Shown here piece after piece: positions 54,364 to 62,102 of a DNA stretch of 64,000 bases. Position numbers and translations under genes: made by a program. The stretch comes from Oscillospiraceae bacterium (GTDB taxonomy: Bacteria > Bacillota > Clostridia > Oscillospirales > Acutalibacteraceae): assembly GCA_902769255.1 (NCBI GenBank), contig CACXOM010000001.1, forward strand, positions 142,734 through 206,733, in the 5' to 3' direction. The notes beneath the pieces were generated by a model that saw only the letters and a list, made by a program, of their open reading frames with translations, was not told the DNA's origin and did not search any database. Every line of letters begins with the position of its first letter. Positions within the stretch are counted from its first letter, which is position 1.

Positions 54364-55404
54364 ATGAGCGTAGCTGAAAAGACATATAAAACCTCATTGA
54401 TTAATAATAGACGTTACTTAGGTAATAAATATAAGTTGCTTTCATTTATTACCGGTGTTGTAAACGAAGAATGTGCTGACATCGAAACAGTTGCGGATAT
54501 TTTTGCAGGAACCGGTGCTGTCTCCTCTGCTTTTTCAGATAAAACAATTATTACCAATGACTTGATGTATAGTAATTATATTTGCAATTATGCGTGGTTT
54601 GGCGCTGAAAGCTATGACCAACAAAAAATAATTGATTATGTTGTTAGGTACAATGCAAAAACAAATTGCGGTGAAAATTATATGACACGCAATTTTGCCG
54701 ATACCTATTTTAGTAAAAAAGATTGTGCAAAAATAGGATATGTTCGTGAGGATATAGAAAGAAATTATAAAAAAGGAAATTTAAACAAGCGAGAAAGAGC
54801 AATTTTAATTACATCATTGCTATATGCAATGGACAAAATTGCTGTAACCTGCGGACATTATGACGCATACAGAAAAGGCGCAAAATTTGAGGGCTCATTA
54901 GAACTTTATGTTCCTCTGGCGGAGGTTAACAACAATCCGAAGAATCAATGCTTTAATGAGGATGCTAATAACCTTGTTAAGAGAATTGAGGCTGACCTTG
55001 TTTATATAGACCCGCCGTATAATTCAAGACAATATTGTGACTCGTATCATTTGCTTGAAAATGTTGCACGCTGGGAAAAGCCCGAGGTTTTCGGTGTAGC
55101 TAAAAAGATGGATAGAAGCGGTATGAAGAGTAAATATTGTACAATCGGAGCAACAAAAGCATTTGAAACACTTATAAATGACATAAAAGCTAAATACATT
55201 TTGCTTTCTTATAACAATATGGCTGAAAAAGGCAACTGCCGTTCTAATGCCAAAATTTCCGATGATGACATTATGAGGATACTTAGCCGAAAAGGAACTG
55301 TAAAGGTTTTTGAGGAAAGCTACAAAGCGTTTACAACCGGAAAATCAGACATACCGGAAAATGCCGAAAGATTATTTTTGTGTATTTGTTTTGATGAGGA
55401 GTAA
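54364..55404 (+). CDS. D12-class adenine-N6 DNA methyltransferase M1
   Basis: 346 residues. Motif X is NNRRYLGNKYKLL at the start, motif I is ADIFAGTGAVS (about residue 48) and motif IV is YIDPPYNSRQYCDSYHLLEN (about 215). This order (X-I-IV) is the alpha/D12 class. The start is set at the ATG at 54364, with GGAGGAG 5 bases upstream; the frame opens seven codons earlier. It is one of two methyltransferases needed when the recognition site is asymmetric. Confidence 0.9.
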   Translation: MSVAEKTYKTSLINNRRYLGNKYKLLSFITGVVNEECADIETVADIFAGTGAVSSAFSDKTIITNDLMYSNYICNYAWFGAESYDQQKIIDYVVRYNAKTNCGENYMTRNFADTYFSKKDCAKIGYVREDIERNYKKGNLNKRERAILITSLLYAMDKIAVTCGHYDAYRKGAKFEGSLELYVPLAEVNNNPKNQCFNEDANNLVKRIEADLVYIDPPYNSRQYCDSYHLLENVARWEKPEVFGVAKKMDRSGMKSKYCTIGATKAFETLINDIKAKYILLSYNNMAEKGNCRSNAKISDDDIMRILSRKGTVKVFEESYKAFTTGKSDIPENAERLFLCICFDEE

Positions 55405-55410
55405 ATCAAT

Positions 55411-56331
55411 ATGATACAATCACCGCTTAATTATACCGGTGGCAAGTATAAGTTGTTACCTCAAATATTGCCGCTGTTCCCTAAAGATATAGATGTATTT
55501 GTCGACTTGTTCTGCGGTGGCTGTAATGTCGGTATCAATATTGATTGCAACCGAGTTATATATAATGACTTGAATGAAAACTTGCTGTATTTATATAATA
55601 CTTTCAAAAACCTTGATAAAGAATCTGTTTTGGAATGGATTTATGAAATTATAGAAAAATATGGCTTATCCCTTGTAAGTAAAAACGGCTATGATTATTA
55701 CGGTTGTGAAAGCAGCAAAGGACTTGGAGATTATAACAGAGAAGGCTATTTGAAACTGCGTGCGGATTTTAATCAGAAACACGCAAATGGGAATTTTGAT
55801 TATTACTACTATGTTATGCTTTATGTGATAATCGTATATGCTTTTAATAATCAAATTAGATTTAACTCTAATGGAGAATTCAATTTACCGGTCGGTAAAA
55901 GGGATTTTAATAAGAAAATGGAGCAAAAGCTCGTTGATTTTATTGATAGAATCCAAGAACAAAACTGTATTTTTACCTGCCGTGATTTTAGAGAGTTTGA
56001 TACATCCGCATTAACATCGCAAGATTTTGTATATGTAGATCCACCATATTTAATTACTTGTGCTACATATAACGAGCAAGGCGGCTGGGATGAAACTGCT
56101 GAAAAAGATTTACTTGCATTTTTGGATGACCTGAATGGGAGAAATATCCGATTTGCTTTATCCAATGTACTGAGAAGCAAGGGTAAGGAAAACAACATAC
56201 TAATTGAATGGCTTGATAGAAATGCTGACAGATATAAGACTATACGACTTAATTACAGCTATTCAAATTCAAATTATCAAACAAAAGATAAAACTTCTTC
56301 TTCGGAAGAGGTACTGATAATAAATTATTGA
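55411..56331 (+). CDS. Dam-like adenine-N6 DNA methyltransferase M2
   Basis: 306 residues. Motif X is LNYTGGKYKLLPQILPLFP, motif I is FVDLFCGGCNVGINI (about 33) and motif IV is FVYVDPPYLITCATYN (about 210). It belongs to the D12 class but is clearly different from M1 and closer to Dam/MboI-type enzymes that modify GATC-like sites. It begins 6 bases after M1. Together they could methylate both strands of a non-palindromic site such as GGATC (inference from the endonuclease family). Confidence 0.9.
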   Translation: MIQSPLNYTGGKYKLLPQILPLFPKDIDVFVDLFCGGCNVGINIDCNRVIYNDLNENLLYLYNTFKNLDKESVLEWIYEIIEKYGLSLVSKNGYDYYGCESSKGLGDYNREGYLKLRADFNQKHANGNFDYYYYVMLYVIIVYAFNNQIRFNSNGEFNLPVGKRDFNKKMEQKLVDFIDRIQEQNCIFTCRDFREFDTSALTSQDFVYVDPPYLITCATYNEQGGWDETAEKDLLAFLDDLNGRNIRFALSNVLRSKGKENNILIEWLDRNADRYKTIRLNYSYSNSNYQTKDKTSSSEEVLIINY

Positions 56332-56344
56332 GGGGAATATGGCT

Positions 56345-58315
56345 ATGCCAAATATAATTCCATATAAAAGTTTTTGTTGGAGTTTGGGAACCACCAGTTT
56401 CAGAACAAAAAACTTTAATAAAACCATTGAAGAACAACTTGCTCTGTTAGATGAGTTTTGGACGCTCGAAGAGAACAAAGGCCAAAGTTGGTCGGGGAAC
56501 AAAGAGTTGCAAACTCGTTATTACGATTTCATGCAATCCAAAGGCTTTGTTGAAGGAAATGCTGGGAATAAACCTAAAGACGCTCGCGAAAAAACATCAG
56601 GGTTAGTTGATATTGGTTTGATTGATGACGGAAGAAAATTGAGTGATGTCGGAAAGGCGTTGCTTAAAATAAGTACTGAAAATGATTTTTCTTCTGACAA
56701 TCAGTTTCAAATAGATAAGGATAGTTTTATATATCTAAAACAGCTTTTAAAAACATATTACAATATTGACGGTCGTACCGTTCGTCCTTTTTTGGTTTTG
56801 TTGCATTTGCTTAGCAAGTTTGATTACTTAACACTTGATGAGTATACATATCTTTTGCCGCTATGTATAGGAGAAAATGAAACAGTTGAAATCATTAACG
56901 GCATTTCACGATTGCGTTCCAATGCTACATCTATTGATCAAATTATTATAAACCGATTGATGGGAATGTCTAACTACAAAACGGCTTTAGATTACTTTCT
57001 AAAAAACGAGGTCACAGAAGAGTTAGTATGTGAAATAGGTCTCAACAGAAAAAGTCGACAGTATGACAAACCATATCTCAAGTTATATCAAGCTCTGTAT
57101 AAAGTCTTTGTATTGAACGATGTTGATAGTTTGATCTCTGTTTACAGTGCAACCAGAGATATAAAAATAGGCAAATGGTGGCGTAATTATTTATTTGACA
57201 CTACATCTGAAAAGGCCATTAGTAATCATCCTGCGGCTCATTTGAAAACTACACTATTCAGCGAAGTTGATAGTGAAATCGCTTTTAGAGTTGCATTTTT
57301 TAAAATAATGCACTTATTTAAAGCAAAGGCTACACTTTCGGATTATCTTGACCTTAACCGCAGATATATTAAAACGACAGATGTTGTTTTGTTTGAAGAT
57401 GACACGATAAAGTTTGATATTGTTCCGAAGCATTTCTTCAAAACGATAGCAGAAGATTTCTATAAAGACACATTTACTGTTTCTGAGTTGTTGTATGAAA
57501 ACTGTGATATGGTTGAAATATCCGATTGCCTTGTAGTTGATGATAGTGCTATTGTTGCCGGAATTAACGAAGAACTAGGAATAAATGTTACGGATATGCA
57601 ATCGGCACGAGAAGCTTTGGAGGATACACGCTACCAGAGATTGCAGCACCTTATTGATACTAAATTTACCGATGACAAGATATTTTCACTTTTGGATTGC
57701 TTTGAAAGCAGAAATGATGATGAAATCAGAAGCATGGTTACCGACAACGCCGATATACCAACTATATTTGAATATGTGCTTGGTATCTTATGGTATAAAA
57801 CAAGCGAGCGACACGGCAAAATTCTGGACTATATGAAACTTTCACTTGACGCCGATTTATTGCCAAAAACTCACGCAGCAGGCGGCGAAGCTGATATAGT
57901 TTACGAATATGAAGCTACTGATTGTTATCCGGAGCACACACTTTTGCTTGAAGCAACTCTTGCCGACAGTACAAATCAGCGCAGAATGGAAATGGAACCG
58001 GTATCAAGACATTTGGGTATGCATTTAATACGCACTGGTAATATGAATTCTTATTGCGTGTTTGCTACAAATTATCTTAACATAAATGTAATTTCTGACT
58101 TCCGTAGCAGAAAGACAACTCCATTTTATGATCCGCAAGACTATTCAAAGTCTGTAAACGGAATGAAAATTATCCCTCTTCAAACATCAGAGCTGAAAAA
58201 GATTGTATCAAACAGCAAGACTTATAAGGAGTTGTATCCGATATTTGAGGAGGCGTTTAATTCAACATTGCCTCCACACGAGTGGTATAATACAAATATA
58301 TGTGAGATTTTTTAA
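56345..58315 (+). CDS. AlwI-family type IIS restriction endonuclease
   Basis: 656 residues, the RE_AlwI family (relatives AlwI, PleI, MlyI, BstNBI). The start has the family-like WSLGTTSFRTKNFNKTIEEQL. An N-terminal recognition region is followed by a C-terminal nuclease core with GGEADIVYEYE (catalytic Asp, about 515) and LLLEATLADSTNQRR (Glu, about 536), a variant PD-(D/E)xK site. AlwI-type enzymes cut a few bases downstream of GGATC or GAGTC. The second ATG (56345) is chosen because it is 9 bases from GAGGGG; the first (56339) is only 3 bases away. Confidence 0.85.
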   Translation: MPNIIPYKSFCWSLGTTSFRTKNFNKTIEEQLALLDEFWTLEENKGQSWSGNKELQTRYYDFMQSKGFVEGNAGNKPKDAREKTSGLVDIGLIDDGRKLSDVGKALLKISTENDFSSDNQFQIDKDSFIYLKQLLKTYYNIDGRTVRPFLVLLHLLSKFDYLTLDEYTYLLPLCIGENETVEIINGISRLRSNATSIDQIIINRLMGMSNYKTALDYFLKNEVTEELVCEIGLNRKSRQYDKPYLKLYQALYKVFVLNDVDSLISVYSATRDIKIGKWWRNYLFDTTSEKAISNHPAAHLKTTLFSEVDSEIAFRVAFFKIMHLFKAKATLSDYLDLNRRYIKTTDVVLFEDDTIKFDIVPKHFFKTIAEDFYKDTFTVSELLYENCDMVEISDCLVVDDSAIVAGINEELGINVTDMQSAREALEDTRYQRLQHLIDTKFTDDKIFSLLDCFESRNDDEIRSMVTDNADIPTIFEYVLGILWYKTSERHGKILDYMKLSLDADLLPKTHAAGGEADIVYEYEATDCYPEHTLLLEATLADSTNQRRMEMEPVSRHLGMHLIRTGNMNSYCVFATNYLNINVISDFRSRKTTPFYDPQDYSKSVNGMKIIPLQTSELKKIVSNSKTYKELYPIFEEAFNSTLPPHEWYNTNICEIF

Positions 58316-58359
58316 AAGCGGTTTGCACCGTAAAACTATTTTTATTAAGGAGACAAATT

Positions 58360-59325
58360 ATGGCAACGTCTGAACAATTATTATCTTTGATAAGGGCTCA
58401 TTACGAAAATGATAATGAACGCTTCAAAACGATTGCGTTGCAAATTGCTGCACATGAATCAAAAATTGGGCATACAGTTCTTGCGCAATCATTAAAAGAT
58501 ATGGTTATGAAACAGAAAACAAATCAAATTGTTCATTCTATAAAACCTGTGGATAATAGTTTGATCACACAGAGAATTTCAAAAAGCAGAAAAAGTGATT
58601 TGATTGTTTCTGAGAAATTAGATAGACAAATAAATAATGTTATTTTAGAATATGCGCAACGTTCAAAGTTGAGTAAGAATGGCTACACAAATAGACGCAA
58701 GATTTTATTAGAAGGATTGCCTGGAACAGGTAAAACTCTAACCGCTTCTGTTTTAGCAACTGAATTAAAATTACCATTGTTTATAGTACAGACCGACAAA
58801 CTCATTAGTAAGTATATGGGTGAAACCGGGACAAAACTACGCCAAATTTTTGATGCAATCTCACAAGATGTTGGAATATATTTTTTTGATGAATTTGATT
58901 CTATAGGTGCAGAACGTTCTTCTGATAATGATGTTAAAGAAATGCACCGTGTGTTGAATTTGTTTTTACAATTCATAGAACAAGATACATCAGACAGCAT
59001 TATTATAGCTGCGACAAACAGTGGAAGCCTTTTAGATCAAGCGTTATTTAGGCGCTTTGATGATGTTTTACGTTTTGATTTGCCTTCAAGCAATGAAATA
59101 AAAAAACTGTTTGAATTAAAGCTCAATAAGTTTATGTCCTCGAAAACAATTAACCAAGAAATAATAGATTTAGCGGTTGGGTTATGCCACGCTGATATTG
59201 CTAAAGCTTGTGAAAATGCAATTAAACAAGCAATATTAAATGATAAAAAATATGTTTACCGGGATAATATTAAAGAAATGCTCATAGAAAGGAAAATTGT
59301 TTATCAATCAAAGGAGGCTAAATAA
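58360..59325 (+). CDS. ietA: AAA ATPase of an IetAS-like pair
   Basis: 321 residues. A helical N-terminus (about 1-70) is followed by an AAA+ domain: Walker A GLPGTGKTLT (about 117), Walker B IYFFDEFDSIG (about 174), sensor ATNSGSLLDQALFRRFDDVLRF with arginine finger. It is paired with a subtilase by a TAATG stop-start overlap, the arrangement of ietA/ietS, known as a plasmid stability pair in Agrobacterium and listed among antiphage systems. AAGGAG lies 7 bases before the ATG. 44 bases separate it from the restriction gene. Confidence 0.85.
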   Translation: MATSEQLLSLIRAHYENDNERFKTIALQIAAHESKIGHTVLAQSLKDMVMKQKTNQIVHSIKPVDNSLITQRISKSRKSDLIVSEKLDRQINNVILEYAQRSKLSKNGYTNRRKILLEGLPGTGKTLTASVLATELKLPLFIVQTDKLISKYMGETGTKLRQIFDAISQDVGIYFFDEFDSIGAERSSDNDVKEMHRVLNLFLQFIEQDTSDSIIIAATNSGSLLDQALFRRFDDVLRFDLPSSNEIKKLFELKLNKFMSSKTINQEIIDLAVGLCHADIAKACENAIKQAILNDKKYVYRDNIKEMLIERKIVYQSKEAK

Positions 59326-61841
59326 TGGATAGGCACGACAATGTCTTTCTTTCAGATACTACTGAAACATACGATTTTAGCTCTACTCCAAAACCAGGTG
59401 GAGAATTACAGATACCTTTTCGCACAAATCGTCAGTCTCATAGTGACAAATTGGTTGCACAATTTCGTGAGGCTCAAAATCACTTTAATTCTTATACCCC
59501 AGAACAAGTTGCAGCTATTTCTTATAACACAGGCACATATGTGGAATTTGTAGGTGCTGAAAATTGTGATTTGGTGACAAAAAGTCTTGAAGACAACCGA
59601 CAAGGAATAAAACTTTTAAATGTACGTGATGTTGTTTCTGCATATGATGAAAATCATATTCCCAAAATAACAACAAAAGCGACTGTTTTTATTCCTACTG
59701 GCAAAGAAGATGTCTTTATAAAAAAGATTACAGATTTTGCCGCGAAGCAAACTAAAAGCGGAAAACCTAAAAACAACGATCTTGTTAGTAGTATTGAATC
59801 TATTTCGGATGCAATAAAAATAAGTTCTTTTTGGGTTGGACGTCCTAACGAAATGCCAAATGAAACTAAGCGGTGGTATGAATTATGGGTAGATGTCGAC
59901 GAAGAAAATTTTGATATAGTTTTGCAAAATACCTTTAATATTTTCGATGCTTTAAATTTAGAGCATAGAGAAGAAACAGAGTATATTAGATTCCCTGAAA
60001 GATTGGTACTTCCTGTTTTTGCTAATCGTTTAGAATTACTTAGTTTGATAAAACAAGGGGTTACAATAGCCGAAATACGTAAACCTGCAGAACCTAATGC
60101 GTTCTTCCTTGATTCATCTGTAACAGAACAAACTGAGTGGGCAGATGATTTGTTTGCAAGAACAAAATTTAACGACTCTGGAGTAACAGTATGTATTTTA
60201 GATACAGGTGTTAATAATAATCATAAATTGATTTCACCGTATATGCCAATATCTGGAACAACGGTTAACAGTTCTTGGGGAACACAAGATAAAAACGGAC
60301 ACGGTACTAATATGGCTGGTGTAATCTTGTACAATGATTTAAAGCGATATTTAATTACCAATGCACCTTTTGAATTGAATCACACTATCGAATCAGTGAA
60401 AATTATAGAGCCAAGTTCGCCAATGCCTACACAAGTAACACTTTATGGTTCTGTAACAGAACAGGCGGCGTTATTGCCTGAGATTTCTAATCCAACTGTC
60501 AAGCGTATTTATTGCATGGCAATCACAGATCCTACTAGTGGCTTCAATGATGGTCAACCATCATCTTGGTCTGCTGCAGTTGACAAAATATCAGCAGAAG
60601 GTAAAAAGAGGCTATTTATTATTTCCGGTGGCAATGTCGAAGAAGGTGAATTGAAAACTAGTGGTTATCCCAATGCTTGCTTGAATAAATCTATAGAAGA
60701 TCCTGCTCAAGCATGGAATGCTTTAACAGTAGGAGCTTATTCCATAGATTCAACTATTCAGCCAGGCAGAGAAACTAAAGGATATTATCCGGTTGCTCAA
60801 TATGGTGAATTGTCTCCGTATAGTTCGACCTCTAATGAGTGGAAAACTCAATGGCCAATCAAACCTGAAGTAGTATGTGATGGCGGAAATGTTGCAAGTG
60901 ATGGAACAAATTTTATTCAGGGAATGGATGAACTGTCCAAATTAACGTTATCTAAAGATATAAATCGAAGACTATTTGATACGATTTGGGCAACAAGTGC
61001 AGCTACGGCACAATGTTCATATATAGCAGCTGAGCTAATGGCTGCATATCCATCAATGAGGCCAGAAACATTACGTGCATTAATTGTTCACTCGGCTCGT
61101 TGGACTACTCAAATGATAAACCAATTTGGGGTACCTGATACAAAATCTCAAGGACGAAAAAAATTACTTAGGACTTGTGGATACGGAGTCCCTAATCTTG
61201 AAATAGCAAAAGATACGCTTAATAATCGCGTAAATATGATTGTTGAGGGGGAACTTCAGCCATACGAGAAAAAGCAGGGTTCTTCTCCGAAAATGAAAGA
61301 GATGCACTTACATACCCTACCTTGGCCTGAAAGTGTACTGCAAACACTAGAAAATAAAATGGTTAAAGTAAGAGTTACTTTGTCATATTTTATAGAGCCT
61401 GGTCCAGGACAAAAAGGATGGAAAAACAAGTACAGATATTCATCTTGTGGTCTTCGTTTTGACATGAAACGTCCAAACGAAACATTGGAACAATTTCAAC
61501 AGCGAATCAACAATCTTATGCGTGATGATGATTATCAAAATACGAGTACCACGGAGAATAATTGGTATTTAGGCTCAAAAAATAGAGATGTAGGTTCTAT
61601 TCATTCTGATGTTTGGGAAGATACAGCAATAAACTTAGCGCAAAGCGGCATTATTGCTGTATATCCTGTTGTGGGTTGGTGGAGAGAACGAACAACGCTG
61701 AAGAAATACAATTCTAAGATACCTTATTCTTTAGTTGTAACAATAGAAACACCAGAAGAAAATGTCGATCTATATACCCCAATTATGACAAAGATAGCCA
61801 GTAGAGTTACTGTTCCGATTACAACAAGTAACAACACATAA
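59325..61841 (+). CDS. ietS: Subtilisin-like serine protease of an IetAS-like pair
   Basis: 838 residues, S8 family, without signal peptide or TM segment, so it is cytoplasmic. A long N-terminal region (about 1-280) precedes the protease. Catalytic triad: Asp in VCILDTGVNN (about 292), His in NGHGTNMAGV (about 324) and Ser in WATSAATAQCSYIAAELM (about 557). A C-terminal beta-type domain follows (about 640-838). All catalytic residues are intact. In this family the ATPase and protease act together; the target and trigger are unknown. Confidence 0.88.
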   Translation: MDRHDNVFLSDTTETYDFSSTPKPGGELQIPFRTNRQSHSDKLVAQFREAQNHFNSYTPEQVAAISYNTGTYVEFVGAENCDLVTKSLEDNRQGIKLLNVRDVVSAYDENHIPKITTKATVFIPTGKEDVFIKKITDFAAKQTKSGKPKNNDLVSSIESISDAIKISSFWVGRPNEMPNETKRWYELWVDVDEENFDIVLQNTFNIFDALNLEHREETEYIRFPERLVLPVFANRLELLSLIKQGVTIAEIRKPAEPNAFFLDSSVTEQTEWADDLFARTKFNDSGVTVCILDTGVNNNHKLISPYMPISGTTVNSSWGTQDKNGHGTNMAGVILYNDLKRYLITNAPFELNHTIESVKIIEPSSPMPTQVTLYGSVTEQAALLPEISNPTVKRIYCMAITDPTSGFNDGQPSSWSAAVDKISAEGKKRLFIISGGNVEEGELKTSGYPNACLNKSIEDPAQAWNALTVGAYSIDSTIQPGRETKGYYPVAQYGELSPYSSTSNEWKTQWPIKPEVVCDGGNVASDGTNFIQGMDELSKLTLSKDINRRLFDTIWATSAATAQCSYIAAELMAAYPSMRPETLRALIVHSARWTTQMINQFGVPDTKSQGRKKLLRTCGYGVPNLEIAKDTLNNRVNMIVEGELQPYEKKQGSSPKMKEMHLHTLPWPESVLQTLENKMVKVRVTLSYFIEPGPGQKGWKNKYRYSSCGLRFDMKRPNETLEQFQQRINNLMRDDDYQNTSTTENNWYLGSKNRDVGSIHSDVWEDTAINLAQSGIIAVYPVVGWWRERTTLKKYNSKIPYSLVVTIETPEENVDLYTPIMTKIASRVTVPITTSNNT

Positions 61842-62072
61842 GATTATGTTGCCAAACTACAAGTATCGTTATAAATAAAAGAATTCAAAAGGACTAAAGC
61901 AATGCAACTTAAAGCGTTTGATTTTTTAAATATATATAATATGCTTGTTGTTGTGGCAACGAAATGGCAACAAAAAATCGGATAGCGTATGCTTTACCGA
62001 TAATACAAATAATGTAGATACTCTCTGCTAAATCTCATAAACAAACTTGTTTAGAATTGATTTACAGAGAGC
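61842..62072 (+). other. Right-end region of the element, no gene
   Basis: AT-rich, non-coding. It holds the right arm-type sites (61953-61972) and an inverted GTTGCCAA (61849-61856) that may be another arm site. No terminator hairpin of note is visible after ietS. A 27-codon frame spans the arm sites but looks accidental. Confidence 0.5.
61953..61972 (+). repeat. Right integrase arm-type sites
   Basis: TGGCAAC twice on an 11-base period (61954-61960 and 61965-61971), 19 of 20 bases identical to 48411-48430, about 100 bases from the attR core. Confidence 0.65.
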
Positions 62073-62082
62073 GAGTGGGAAT
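62073..62082 (+). repeat. attR core
   Basis: GAGTGGGAAT followed by AG. In the guaA frame this reads GAG TGG GAA TAG, i.e. Glu-Trp-Glu-stop, exactly what the end of an uninterrupted guaA should look like. Confidence 0.8.
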
Positions 62083-62102
62083 AGGAACAGGGGTATAGTT
62101 TC

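Larger units (their letters stand above)
48342..62082 (+). mobile_element. Integrative mobilizable element inserted in guaA, with defence cargo
   Basis: The element is bounded by direct copies of GAGTGGGAAT (48342 and 62073), 13.7 kb apart. The mobility half (48511-53948) has repressor, excisionase, tyrosine integrase, MobC-like, RepA-like ATPase, oriT candidate, MobV relaxase and TnpV. The cargo half (54089-61841) has a type IIS R-M system and an IetAS-like pair. There is no conjugation apparatus (no VirB4 or coupling protein), so it needs a helper to transfer. The mobility genes use more G/C-ending codons (CTG, CAG) than both the host genes and the cargo. Confidence 0.85.

Noticed and set aside
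61902-61985. 27-codon frame MQLKAFDF... across the right arm sites
   Set aside because: Very short, and its sequence is constrained by the TGGCAAC repeats. No homologous frame exists at the left arm sites.
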